Source: Planctomycetota bacterium
GTDB lineage: Bacteria; Planctomycetota; Phycisphaerae; UBA1845
Direction: 5' to 3'
DNA length: 64,000 nt
NCBI GenBank assembly: GCA_016200265.1
Contig: JACQFE010000018.1
Coordinates: 42,151 to 106,150, forward strand
A program made the position numbers and the translations under genes. The notes under the pieces were generated by a model, which had not been told where the DNA came from, made no database searches, and saw only the letters and a list, made by a program, of their open reading frames with translations. Positions 9,583 to 18,721 of the stretch are shown here, one piece after another; position 1 is the first letter of the stretch, and each line of letters starts with the position of its first letter.

Positions 9583-12561
9583 TTGCTTCAACGTGCTTGG
9601 CCGGTTCAACGATTCACTCCAAATGTGCCGCGTTTTTCAATATTCTTGTTGATTCTCTTTTCTTTGCTATGGTCTGCACAAACGCTTGACGCTCAGGAAG
9701 TGGCCGCCTGCTGCGCGTACTTTGAAAGGCCTGATCCATTCAATCCAGACCAAACCTATATCGTGGAGGATTGCCAGAATCTGACGGAACAAAAGTGCAA
9801 CGCGCATCGCGATGCGACTCCGCACTACTCAAATGCCCCTCCATTGTATCCTGGCCGCTCTCCGACAATCTGGCAGCCTGGCCGTTTGTGCGGAAGGAAT
9901 GGACAGCAATGTCCGCGGTTAACCTGCATCGGCGTACCCGGCGACTGTCTTGCGCCTCACACGACTCCCGGATGCAACAATCAAGCGTGTTGCGAAAGAG
10001 TGTGCCAATCGTATGGCGAGATGCTCTCTTGCTGCGATGTTGAATGGGATGAAGAGTGTGTAAACCTGGCGCTGCTCACCCCGGAATGTGCTTCGATCCT
10101 ACTTCCCAACGACGAATGTAATGGCCCAGCTGAAGGCGCGGGCGCACAGCCCATTTCTTTGCCAGGCACTGCGAACGCGCTTGTGAGCCGCGCCACGGAG
10201 AATCCAACCGATCCGAAGTTTTGCTGTCACAATGGTTTCGCACCCCATTGCATCGGCGGTGCGTCGAGCGGCGCGGGCTGCGTGACCGATGCCGATTGCC
10301 CTGATGGAATTTGTCCGCCGCGCATCGCCCAGCCCAATCCGGGAGTCGGCACGGTCTGGTTCAAGTTTGTGGCCACGCAGAGTTCAGCTCAAATCAGCAC
10401 GTGCAGAAGTTCCAATCCCGCAAACGACTCCTTGATCGAAGTGTTCGAGCCGTCGGACGACAGCAGCGCTCAGGCCGCGTGCAGCAGCCTGGCTCCGATC
10501 GGATGCAATGACGACGCCGGATCCTGCGGTGTGTACGGAACCGGAACCAATTCAAAATCATGTGTGCATGGCCTCATTCCCGGGAAAACGTATTACGTGA
10601 TGCTCGCTGCCAAGACCGAGGCTGAAAAATACGAGTATATTCTCGATATTGATGCGCCATGCGACCCGGAAACGCTGGGCAGCGAATGTGGGGCTGTTGG
10701 TGCTTGTTGCGGTTTGTATCAGGAACCCGATCAGGTAGCGCCGGCCCTCGGCTGCCATGATCTCACTCGCGACCAGTGTATCGCGCCTGAGCCAAACACT
10801 CCCGCGGATCCCGTAAGTCCGGGCATGTGGCAGGAGGGAAAGGAATGCGGCGTGAACGGTCAGTCCTGTCCCATTGCGGATTGCATCAGCTCCACGGGAA
10901 GCTGCTTTACTCCGCACGCCACGCTTGGCTGCGATGATCCTTATTGTTGCCAAGCGGTTTGCACGCAATTCGGGGACATTGGCGCTTATTGTTGCAATCC
11001 AGGTGGCGAGTGGGATGACACCTGCGTGCAGTTGAGTTTTGTATCTCCTGACTACTGTCACCGACGTCCGACCATTGGTGATTGCGCTCATGCCCGGCAA
11101 GTCATTGTCCCGGATACGGTGAATGCGGATACGAGTCTTGGCATAAATTTACCTCAGGACCCAGTATTTTGTTGTCATTCCGGATTTCCGCCAAAGTGCG
11201 TCGGTGGCGATTCGAATGGTGAGGCTTGCACGACCAATGCGGATTGTCTCAGGGGCATCTGTCCGACTCGCACAGCCGGTCCAGTATCTGGCGTTGGAGT
11301 CCTCTGGTTCCAATTCGTGGCTCAGCAAACATCTGTGTCGCTAAGCACCTGCCGCAGCAACAGCCCGGCGAACGACTCCTTGATCCAGGTATTCGATTGC
11401 ACCGATCATTCCAATGCGCAGAGTTGCTGCGACAGCATTTTCACCATCGGCTGTAATGATGATGCCCCCGGTTGCGGTGAGAACGGAACCAATTCGCACG
11501 TGTGCGTTACAAATCTCACGCAGGGCAAGACCTATTACGTCGCACTTGCGGCCAAGACCATGGCGGACAGCGCGGAATACGTCCTTGACGTGAATTCACC
11601 TTGCACGCCCCAAAGTCAGGTGCCCAATGATTTTTGCACGAATTCGTTCCCCGTTACAGACGGCGTAACGCCGTTCAATCTAGCTGGCGCGACACCCGAT
11701 TGTCCCGCGGAGCCTGTTCTCCCCTCAATGGTGGATGACATCTGGTACAACTACACCGCCACCCGCAGCGGGAGCATCGTCATTCAAACTTGCGGGGCGG
11801 ACTTTAACAGTTCTCCGGACACGACCATGGCCGTCTATCAGGGCTGCACGACGTGCCCGCCGAATCTTCCTCCACCCGTTTGCGCCAGTGACTTTGTCGG
11901 CGGAAATTGCGGTGCCGCATCCAAGTGCACGATCAACGCGACGCAGGGGCAATGCTATCGCATTCGACTCGGCGATTCCCTCGGTAATCCAGTTACCGGC
12001 AACTTGACCATCAATTCCGACCTTCCTTGTCCGAGCGGCAGCATCACCGCCAATACTCCGCCCAACAACACGGTGGACGCGCGCAGGCCGCACGATCCGG
12101 ATGACTCGGCCATTCCTTTGGGAATCAGCTCCGTTACGGTCAATGGTCCTGCGTGGGGGAGCGCTATTTGCTTCTCGGTGTGTGAAACCACACACACGGG
12201 CACGGCGCTGGCGATCAGCAATGTGGCTCCTGGCCTGAACGTGACCTTTAACCGACCCATTTTTCCAGGTGCGCTGGCGAAACTGACATACCCTAACGGT
12301 GGTTCGGTGACTTACATTTCTCACCCCGGCAACGTGAATGGCGACGCGGCGTCGAATTCAGCCGACGTCAGCGCACTCGTCACGTTCCTCGGTGGCGGCG
12401 CAGCGCCCACCGCATTCGGCCTGTTGAGTACGGACATTGACCGCAGCAACAAGGTCACTCCGTTGGATATTTTGGACGAAGTCGACCTGTTGAACGGCGC
12501 CTCCCAATATCAGGCTTGGAACGGGACGACCAAGCCGACACCGAATGCCAGCTGTCCGTGA
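9583..12561 (+). CDS. Large secreted Cys-rich protein with duplicated modules and dockerin-like end
   Basis: Exported 992-residue protein of unknown function. The frame opens at 9448, but the TTG at 9583 is preferred because AAGGGGG at 9571-9577 sits 5 bases upstream and the product then begins with a basic region and a hydrophobic signal core ending near LDAQ. Two nearly parallel halves each contain a disulfide module (ACC-x-YF..., GDC...H...GC, CC-x2-VC, CC-x3-WD-x2-CV) followed by a pre-peptidase-C-like beta domain (GVGTVWFKFVA, GKTYYVMLAAKT). A third beta domain (VDDIWYNYTAT) follows, and the end is dockerin-like (GNVNGDAASNSADVSALV, STDIDRSNKVTPLDIL). The disulfide module is shared with the proteins at 3447 and 62889. 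Surface attachment or matrix binding is an inference; no enzyme motif is seen. Confidence 0.82.
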   Translation: MLQRAWPVQRFTPNVPRFSIFLLILFSLLWSAQTLDAQEVAACCAYFERPDPFNPDQTYIVEDCQNLTEQKCNAHRDATPHYSNAPPLYPGRSPTIWQPGRLCGRNGQQCPRLTCIGVPGDCLAPHTTPGCNNQACCERVCQSYGEMLSCCDVEWDEECVNLALLTPECASILLPNDECNGPAEGAGAQPISLPGTANALVSRATENPTDPKFCCHNGFAPHCIGGASSGAGCVTDADCPDGICPPRIAQPNPGVGTVWFKFVATQSSAQISTCRSSNPANDSLIEVFEPSDDSSAQAACSSLAPIGCNDDAGSCGVYGTGTNSKSCVHGLIPGKTYYVMLAAKTEAEKYEYILDIDAPCDPETLGSECGAVGACCGLYQEPDQVAPALGCHDLTRDQCIAPEPNTPADPVSPGMWQEGKECGVNGQSCPIADCISSTGSCFTPHATLGCDDPYCCQAVCTQFGDIGAYCCNPGGEWDDTCVQLSFVSPDYCHRRPTIGDCAHARQVIVPDTVNADTSLGINLPQDPVFCCHSGFPPKCVGGDSNGEACTTNADCLRGICPTRTAGPVSGVGVLWFQFVAQQTSVSLSTCRSNSPANDSLIQVFDCTDHSNAQSCCDSIFTIGCNDDAPGCGENGTNSHVCVTNLTQGKTYYVALAAKTMADSAEYVLDVNSPCTPQSQVPNDFCTNSFPVTDGVTPFNLAGATPDCPAEPVLPSMVDDIWYNYTATRSGSIVIQTCGADFNSSPDTTMAVYQGCTTCPPNLPPPVCASDFVGGNCGAASKCTINATQGQCYRIRLGDSLGNPVTGNLTINSDLPCPSGSITANTPPNNTVDARRPHDPDDSAIPLGISSVTVNGPAWGSAICFSVCETTHTGTALAISNVAPGLNVTFNRPIFPGALAKLTYPNGGSVTYISHPGNVNGDAASNSADVSALVTFLGGGAAPTAFGLLSTDIDRSNKVTPLDILDEVDLLNGASQYQAWNGTTKPTPNASCP

Positions 12562-12721
12562 AGGCAGATTGCAAGGCAATGAGGCAACGATTGAACGAGC
12601 CGTCCCGTTCACGGGGCGGGTAATCTCCGAGAAGCTTTCTGAATCATAAGTTTCGGCCCGCGCGACCGTCGTGCGAAGAGATCAATTGCCTGTTCGCGAC
12701 CCTGATTCTATAACCCGCGTC

Positions 12722-13381
12722 ATGCCATTTTTACGACGACGAATTCCCAGTTCCATCATCATGCCGGGCCGATGGCGGCGGATGCTGCCGGCCCTGTGCC
12801 TGCTGATCGGCGCGGGGGCGATGGGCATTCTCGATCGCGTTCATCGCTCCGCCTCACCCGCGGCAGTCGTTCAATCCGACGACATGATGCGATACCACGA
12901 TCATGTATTCCACGTGATTCACGTCGTTGACGGCGACACGGTGGACATCGACGCACCCGACGGCGACAAACTGAAAACGCGAATCCGTCTTTGGGGAGTC
13001 GATACGCCGGAGATCGCCCACAACAAGAGCGAGACGGACATGTTCTATGGCCCGGAGGCCAACGAATTCGCGTTTCAAACGCTGAACAATCGCGAGGTGC
13101 AGATCGTGCTCTGGCCGACGCGGACGCGCGATCGGTATGGGCGGCTGCTCGCGTACATTTTTCTGGAGCGGGCCGGTCGAGATTTCAACGCGATGCTGAT
13201 CGAGAACGGATTTGGTTACGCCGACTCGCGATTCGATCATCCGTACAAGCGAGAATTCGCCGACCTCGAGAAACGCAGCCGCAAAGAGCATCGAGGGTTG
13301 TGGGCAAGCGTCGCGCCGGAGCAAATGCCCCACTGGCGACAAAAACGCGAGCAACCTGTCGCGACGGGCGGACCCGATTGA
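12722..13381 (+). CDS. Membrane-anchored or secreted thermonuclease (SNase-like)
   Basis: Staphylococcal-nuclease-fold protein of about 219 residues predicted to hydrolyse DNA or RNA outside the cytoplasm. A basic N-terminus and hydrophobic segment (MLPALCLLIGAGAMGIL) act as signal or anchor. The SNase core shows the calcium and catalytic residues in order: VVDGDTVDI, then RLWGVDTPEIAH (Arg and Glu of the active site), then TRDRYGRLLAYIF (second Arg). FGYADSRFDHPYKREF and KRSRKEHRGLW match the family C-terminal helix. The frame continues upstream to a GTG at 12671; ATG 12722 is chosen because it starts the signal-like sequence, though neither start has a clear ribosome site. It is convergent with the PDZ gene 17 bases downstream. 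Confidence 0.88.
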   Translation: MPFLRRRIPSSIIMPGRWRRMLPALCLLIGAGAMGILDRVHRSASPAAVVQSDDMMRYHDHVFHVIHVVDGDTVDIDAPDGDKLKTRIRLWGVDTPEIAHNKSETDMFYGPEANEFAFQTLNNREVQIVLWPTRTRDRYGRLLAYIFLERAGRDFNAMLIENGFGYADSRFDHPYKREFADLEKRSRKEHRGLWASVAPEQMPHWRQKREQPVATGGPD

Positions 13382-13398
13382 TCATTCGACCTGCTTCT

Positions 13399-14346
13399 TC
13401 AATCCGGGTCAGGCCGGATGCCGTCGATTGGTTGCGGTTGTTTCTTCGCGGGTGTTGCTGAAGTTGTGTGCGTTCCATGTGGATTGAAATACTTTGGCCA
13501 CCAGGCTTCGAAGCGATCTTCGGCGAGCCGGGCATACTCGGACGTGACCGTGATCGTCGTTACCGGGGTTTGATTGTCTGGCTTGCGGGCGGTCTCTGTG
13601 GGAGCGCGGCCCAATGTGGGTTCCAGTTCGAGCTGCGTTCCTCCACGAAGCGCCGTCAATTTCATTTTCGTTCCGGGTCTGCGGGAACGAATTTGTTCGC
13701 TGAATTTTCCAACTTCATTCAAACCATTCTCGGCCAGCGGCGTTCCGTCGATCGCAATGATGACATCCTCGACACGAAGCCCGGCGCGCGACGCGCCGGA
13801 GTTTGGCATCACCATGCCGACTCGAATGCCTGCGGGCTGGCCCGGCGTTTTCTGTCCGTTGGGAGCGATGTTCGAACCGCCCATCTGAATTCCCAGATAG
13901 CCAAACTGATCCAGCACGTAATAATTCAGATAGGCCGTGCGCGTGATTCGCTCGATGCGTTGCCGCACTTCCACGTCGCCGCTCTGAAGATACGCCTCGC
14001 GAAGTTTGGAGAACGCCGGCGCGCCGATTTCGATCAGTGAGATCGTGGCGTCCTCTCGTTTCTTGTATTCAGGCGACCCTAGCTGACCGATGGCGGCATC
14101 GACCTTGGCGGCCGTGTCGTTATCAAGCGGGAGCTTGAATTCATCATCGGTGATCGGCCCGTGAAGCGTATCCGCGGCGATCTTGGCATTCGTAGACAGG
14201 TTTGGGTCGGGTTGAGCGGGAATCTGCGCGAGGGCGTGGAGCGGTAACATCATCGCAAAAAGAGTGGCGACCATTACCGCTGATTTTTTTTCAATGATTG
14301 CCATGGATTGCTGCATTTTCGAATTCGCGGCCTCCGTCGATTCCAT
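13399..14346 (-). CDS. Exported PDZ-domain protein
   Basis: Protein of 315 residues with an N-terminal hydrophobic segment (about 24-40, ending LHALAQ) that should act as a signal peptide. Residues about 75-150 are helical and look like a HEAT-type repeat found next to PDZ domains in planctomycete proteins (LGSPEYKKREDATISLIEIG). A single PDZ domain follows at about 160-265 (YLGIQMGG, GVMPNSGASRAGLRVEDVIIAIDG-like carboxylate loop, RRPGTKMKLTALRGG). There is no protease domain, so a scaffold or substrate-binding role is likely but unproven. Other in-frame ATGs at residues 11 and 15 are possible starts. Confidence 0.8.
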   Translation of the reverse strand: MESTEAANSKMQQSMAIIEKKSAVMVATLFAMMLPLHALAQIPAQPDPNLSTNAKIAADTLHGPITDDEFKLPLDNDTAAKVDAAIGQLGSPEYKKREDATISLIEIGAPAFSKLREAYLQSGDVEVRQRIERITRTAYLNYYVLDQFGYLGIQMGGSNIAPNGQKTPGQPAGIRVGMVMPNSGASRAGLRVEDVIIAIDGTPLAENGLNEVGKFSEQIRSRRPGTKMKLTALRGGTQLELEPTLGRAPTETARKPDNQTPVTTITVTSEYARLAEDRFEAWWPKYFNPHGTHTTSATPAKKQPQPIDGIRPDPD

Positions 14347-14855
14347 GAATCATCAGATTGATGGGAATGAGGTCTCAATTAGTATCGCAACGTCGCAACA
14401 GGAAAACAAGTGGCCCGCGACGGTTCGTACGACACAGCCACAGCCCGAAAATTGTCGGATTTCGTCATTCTGGGCGGAGCGATGAGCCTAAAATTCCTGA
14501 ATTCTCCGCTTCAGGATGCCGAACCTCCGCATAGCGGTAACGCTTGCAATCTCCGATTGACGGTTGCCCTTGATCACCGTGGCGCCGGATTCCAATCAGT
14601 GAAATACAAGTCGAGAATCCATGTGCCAATATTGCCGCCGTGTCGTTCCTCCGAGTCACAACGATAGATCTTCAGAATGTCCGAAAATGATCTTCAAATC
14701 TTCGGTGAGGCCGCGTATAATCACGAAGCGGATTCCACACGCAGGGGGGATTGACGACTTCGAAATTCGTCACTGATAAGAGCCACGATTTCTTGAGCCG
14801 GTGGGTTTATCGGCATCCAAGCGCTGATTGACGGTAATTAGTTGGGAGCGTTCCA
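14347..14855. other. Intergenic gap with a possible promoter
   Basis: This 509-base gap separates divergent genes. TTGACG at 14751-14756 and TGATAA at 14774-14779 are 17 bases apart and could drive the carboxypeptidase gene at 14856, whose Shine-Dalgarno-like GGGAG lies near 14844. I see no other gene or repeat here. Confidence 0.35.
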
Positions 14856-17729
14856 ATGCAGGAGACGGAAATGATGCAGGGTCAATTGAAGATGGGGTTC
14901 GTCGCTCTTCTGGTCACCCTCTCGCCGATTTTCTACGTCGGCACGACGGAAGCCGGGACGAAGCGATATGACGGATACAAGATCGTCCACATCAACGCGA
15001 AAACGCCGGCTGAAGTTGATCGAATTGAATCGTTCGGCGGGATCATCCTCAACTGCAATCCCGGACCAGGTCCTCTCGATGTTGCGTTGCCCGGAGAACG
15101 ATTGAATGTTGTCACCTCATTGGGCATTGCATCCAAGGTAGTCGTTGACGACTTGCAAGCCGCATTGGATCAAAGCGAGCTGCAGCCTTCCGCGGTGGCC
15201 GATACTCAGGACGCCTTCACGGATTATTTCCTCACCTATCGCCCGTATGACGGCACGGGTGGCGTGGTCTGGTATCTGAATGAATTGGTGAATCGCTATC
15301 CGGGTCTTGCGTCAATGGTAAACGTCGGAACCACGCTCCAGGGGAGGACCATTTGGGGCGTTCGAATCACCAGCAACGTCCATCCGACGAAACCTGGCGT
15401 CGTGTATTTTGGCGTGGAACATGCCCGAGAATGGATCGCGGCGACGGTCCCGCCTTATTTCGGAAATTACTTGCTTTCGAATTACGGAACCGACGCGACG
15501 GTCACGGACCTGGTCGACAACGTCGAGTTCTTCTTGATTCCCGTCTTCAACGTCGACGGTTATGTGTATACCTGGAGTACGGATCGACTTTGGCGCAAAA
15601 ACCGTCGCAACAACGGTGATGGTACGTTTGGCGTCGATATCAATCGCAACTGGGGCGAACACTTTGGCGGACCTGGATCGAGCGGAGCAACGAACAACGA
15701 AACCTATCATGGTCCGTTTGCGTTTTCCGAACCCGAAACTCAAGTCCTTCGCGATTTCTTTATCAATCATCCCAACGTTCGTGCCCAGCTCGACCTTCAC
15801 AGTTATTCCGAACTAATCCTCTGGCCCTACGGTTACACGAACGCTCTGTCTCCGGATCAGGGAGCTTTCGCCGAAACCGGTCTGGACATGCAGTCGCTGA
15901 TTCAGGCAGTGCATGGGCTGCAATATGCGGCTGGTCCCATAAATACGACGATCTATCCGGCAAGCGGCGTTTCCGTGGATTGGACCTACGCTCAGCGCGG
16001 CATCTTTTCTTTCTCCATTGAGTTACGCGATACGGGACAAACTGGATTTCAGTTGCCCGCCAACCAAATTATCCCCCAGAACGAAGAAGTGTTGCCGGCA
16101 ATGTTGCGACTGACAAACGCCGGGTGGGTGCGCAGTCCAATTCGCATTGATTTGCCCAATGGCGTGCCTACGAGCGTTACGGCCGGTCAGGACACGACGA
16201 TTGGTGTTCGAGTGGTCAGCCAGATCGAGACGGTCGTTCCCGGAAGCGAGACGTTTTACTATCGTTACGACGCAAGCGGGCCTTTTATTGCCGTGCAGCT
16301 CGCGTCATTGGGCGGAGATTTGTACCAGGCGACTCTTCCTGCAACGAACTGCACATCGACGCCGGAATTCTATTTTTCCGCGTCAGGCGATGGCGGATCA
16401 CAAGTCCAAAGTCCCGCAGGCGCACCGGGCGCCGGCACCTATTCGGCCTTGATGATTGGCCCTGCGAACACGATTTACTTCAACGACCTGGGCGCCAATC
16501 CCGGTTGGACGACTCAAGGACAATGGGCTTGGGGGCATCCCAATGGCGCCTCCGTTGAGGCAGGATTTCCTGATCCAACGTCGGGGCACACGGGTTCAAA
16601 TGTCTACGGGTACAATTTGAATGGCGGTTATCCGAATAACATGCCGGTGTACTCGCTGACCACATCACCGATGAATTGCACTGGACAAATCGGAGTGCAT
16701 CTTGCCTTTTGGAGATGGCTGGGAGTGGAAAGCCCGACGTGGGACCATGCAGTCGTTCAGGCAAGTAACAACGGAATAAGCTGGACCACGATCTGGCAAA
16801 ACACGACGGAAATCGCGGACAATGCCTGGACCTATCAGGACATGGATATTTCCAGCGTCGCGGATAATCAGCAAGCTGTTTCCATTCGTTGGAATATGGG
16901 GCCATCCGATCCGGGTGTCACGTATTGCGGCTGGAACATCGACGACATCAGCCTTATTAACCATACGTGTGACAGCATCACGGGAGATTCCAACGGCGAC
17001 GGCGCGGTGGACTCGACGGATTTTAATGCGCTGACGAATTGCTACTCCGGCGAGAACGTGCTTCGTCCGCCCGGTTGCAAGATTTTTGACAGCGACCTCG
17101 ACGGCGACGTGGACTGCGTCGATATGGCCGCGTTCCGCGCGAACTGGACCGCCGGCGGCGTCGCGCCAAACCTTGAGTCATGCACGGGACTTGAGTCGCC
17201 GACAGTGTCGGGCGAAGGGTCAAGATATCTTCTCATCACGCCGGGCCAATCTCCCGTTCCCGTTGCATTGCAGGTGTTTTCGCCCGCGCTGCCGTGCCTT
17301 TCCGCCTATGCTGATTTCGACTCGAATCCGACGCTCGCGGCGGAGCATGTCGCGCGATTGGTGGCCGATCCGGTGTACCGCGATCCCGCGGAATGGGGAA
17401 CCATTCATTTGGGTGATGCGGACATTCTTCCCAATACAGCGTATCAAGTTATGGCAACGGATGCCGGGGCAACCCAGTCTCTCGCCGTCGAGGCGACAAC
17501 TGCGCTCTGGGGTGATGTAACGGCGCCGCTCGGTGTGATTGACATTCGAGATGTTGCCGCCACCGTGGATCGCTTCGTTGGGTCCGCCACATTGTTGGCC
17601 CCGATGCCTCGCGCGGATTTGTTCCCGCAGCGTCCGGATTATGTCGTGGATATTCGCGATGTGGCCGCTACGGTGGACGCCTTTAAGGACTTGGCGTTTC
17701 CGTTCCCTGCGCCGTCGCAATGCCACTGA
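14856..17729 (+). CDS. Secreted zinc carboxypeptidase, M14 family, with dockerin-like tail
   Basis: Exported metallopeptidase of 957 residues that should cleave C-terminal residues from peptides outside the cell. A signal peptide occupies about 1-33. The M14 domain (about 120-425) has His189 and Glu192 in VEHAREW as zinc ligands, the substrate-binding Arg in VDINRNW, the third ligand His in QLDLHSY and the catalytic Glu in SIELRDTG, so the active site is complete. A proregion-like segment precedes it. Beta-sandwich domains (about 430-700) include a jelly-roll with WDHAVVQAS, followed by dockerin-like GDSNGDGAVDSTDF and DSDLDGDVDCVDMAAF. The C-terminus carries two IDIRDVAATVDxF repeats also seen in the protein at 45797. 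Confidence 0.92.
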   Translation: MQETEMMQGQLKMGFVALLVTLSPIFYVGTTEAGTKRYDGYKIVHINAKTPAEVDRIESFGGIILNCNPGPGPLDVALPGERLNVVTSLGIASKVVVDDLQAALDQSELQPSAVADTQDAFTDYFLTYRPYDGTGGVVWYLNELVNRYPGLASMVNVGTTLQGRTIWGVRITSNVHPTKPGVVYFGVEHAREWIAATVPPYFGNYLLSNYGTDATVTDLVDNVEFFLIPVFNVDGYVYTWSTDRLWRKNRRNNGDGTFGVDINRNWGEHFGGPGSSGATNNETYHGPFAFSEPETQVLRDFFINHPNVRAQLDLHSYSELILWPYGYTNALSPDQGAFAETGLDMQSLIQAVHGLQYAAGPINTTIYPASGVSVDWTYAQRGIFSFSIELRDTGQTGFQLPANQIIPQNEEVLPAMLRLTNAGWVRSPIRIDLPNGVPTSVTAGQDTTIGVRVVSQIETVVPGSETFYYRYDASGPFIAVQLASLGGDLYQATLPATNCTSTPEFYFSASGDGGSQVQSPAGAPGAGTYSALMIGPANTIYFNDLGANPGWTTQGQWAWGHPNGASVEAGFPDPTSGHTGSNVYGYNLNGGYPNNMPVYSLTTSPMNCTGQIGVHLAFWRWLGVESPTWDHAVVQASNNGISWTTIWQNTTEIADNAWTYQDMDISSVADNQQAVSIRWNMGPSDPGVTYCGWNIDDISLINHTCDSITGDSNGDGAVDSTDFNALTNCYSGENVLRPPGCKIFDSDLDGDVDCVDMAAFRANWTAGGVAPNLESCTGLESPTVSGEGSRYLLITPGQSPVPVALQVFSPALPCLSAYADFDSNPTLAAEHVARLVADPVYRDPAEWGTIHLGDADILPNTAYQVMATDAGATQSLAVEATTALWGDVTAPLGVIDIRDVAATVDRFVGSATLLAPMPRADLFPQRPDYVVDIRDVAATVDAFKDLAFPFPAPSQCH

Positions 17730-17781
17730 TCGTGGAAGAGTCATGGGAGTTTCGGATCCGTCGTCGGGTGTTGTCGCCAGC

Positions 17782-17809
17782 TTGCTCCCGGCTGCAAAAC
17801 CGCTATAGG
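17782..17809 (+). promoter_or_regulatory. Possible promoter of tRNA-Ala
   Basis: TTGCTC at 17782-17787 and TATAGG at 17804-17809 are separated by 16 bases and end 24 bases before the mature tRNA. Spacing and position fit a stable-RNA promoter, although the -10 match is partial. Confidence 0.4.
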
Positions 17810-17833
17810 TGCCTTTCATAAATGTTTTTCGGC

Positions 17834-17906
17834 GGGGCCGTAGCTCATTTGGGAGAGCGCCTGGTTTGCAACCAGGAGGTAGCCGGTTCGACCCCGGTCG
17901 GCTCCA
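17834..17906 (+). tRNA. tRNA-Ala (anticodon TGC)
   Basis: A complete 73-base cloverleaf without encoded CCA. The acceptor stem pairs GGGGCCG with CGGCTCC and includes the G3:U70 wobble pair that is the universal alanine identity element. The D stem is GCTC/GAGC. The anticodon stem is CCTGG/CCAGG around TTTGCAA (anticodon TGC). The T stem is GCCGG/CCGGT around TTCGACC, and the discriminator base is A. A broken integrase lies about 80 bases downstream, so the 3' end of this gene was probably an attachment site. Confidence 0.97.
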
Positions 17907-17988
17907 GTGCCTTTACTTGTTGTTGAAACGGGAATTATGGTATTGCACTCATTTCCGCTGGCATCGGAATCGCTGCTGTACGCAATTC

Positions 17989-18409
17989 CTACGCAAGTCT
18001 TCGCAGACGGTGAACCAAGAAGGGATTCGTAACGCACGAGGCTTCTCGCTCGTTGGCATCCGCTGCCTGCAAGTAAAACTCTCGCGTTGTCGTTATCGAC
18101 GTGTGGCCCATCAGCCGCTGCGAAACGTGCAGAGGTGTTCCTGCGTTGGCGTGGTTCTGGCCGAACGACTTGCGGAAGGTATAAATGATCAGCAGAACTT
18201 TCGATTTGAGTTCAGCCCTCTTTGCGTGGGCGCATGCTCTTAAGCGAATTATTCGCCGTGCAACGATTATCCCGCTCGCCCGGCCTGGGTAGAAATGTTA
18301 GCGCATTTTGCTTCCACAGGGCATCCGTACGACACAACTTCCATGTCTTCTGAACTCGCGGCCAACGTTCCGCAGCTAGCAAGACGTACGGTACGCCCTC
18401 TGGCGCCAT
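17989..18409 (-). pseudogene. Tyrosine recombinase (integrase), degenerate C-terminal remnant
   Basis: Reading the minus strand, 17989-18230 encodes the end of a phage-type integrase. TFRKSFGQNHANAGTP is followed by LMGHTSITTTREFY, containing the family's His/Lys box and the nucleophilic Tyr, and a stop codon is at 17989-17991. A second frame at 18212-18409 continues upstream with integrase-like EGVPYVLLAAERWPRVQ, but in a reading frame shifted relative to the first, so the gene is frameshifted. The N-terminal half and the first catalytic Arg are not recognisable up to about 18640. It lies directly downstream of tRNA-Ala and points toward it, as expected for a decayed integrative element. It is surely non-functional. 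Confidence 0.75.
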
Positions 18410-18611
18410 GGTCTGCCGACGCCGACAACGCCGTGCTTGCCGCCGATTCCAATCTCCGCAAGCTCTTGCGGCGGCTTGCCGACGCGCTGATCGATTGGCT
18501 CGAACATCTTCTGGCAGCCGGCCGACAATTCACCCCACCATTCGCCTGTGGGTAAAGAAGTGCCTTTTTCGGGAATGGCTTGTCACTGATTTGTTGCGGC
18601 GAAAGCGTCCT

Positions 18612-18679
18612 GACCCTTCCTCCTTGATCCAATCCGAAACTGTAAACACACGGGTGGATCAGTTTTAGGAGGAAAGGTC
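18612..18679. repeat. Long imperfect inverted repeat
   Basis: GACCCTTCCTCC (18612-18623) followed by TGATCC (18625-18630) is mirrored by GGATCA (18656-18661) and GGAGGAAAGGTC (18668-18679). The arms pair over about 18 positions with one mismatch and a bulge. It lies between the integrase remnant and the end of the minus-strand Cys-rich gene and could be that gene's terminator or a relic of a mobile-element end. No clear T-tract is present. Confidence 0.45.
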
Positions 18680-18721
18680 ATTCCGCCTACAACGCCTTGT
18701 TCCTTGCCGGACGAGCAGCGA

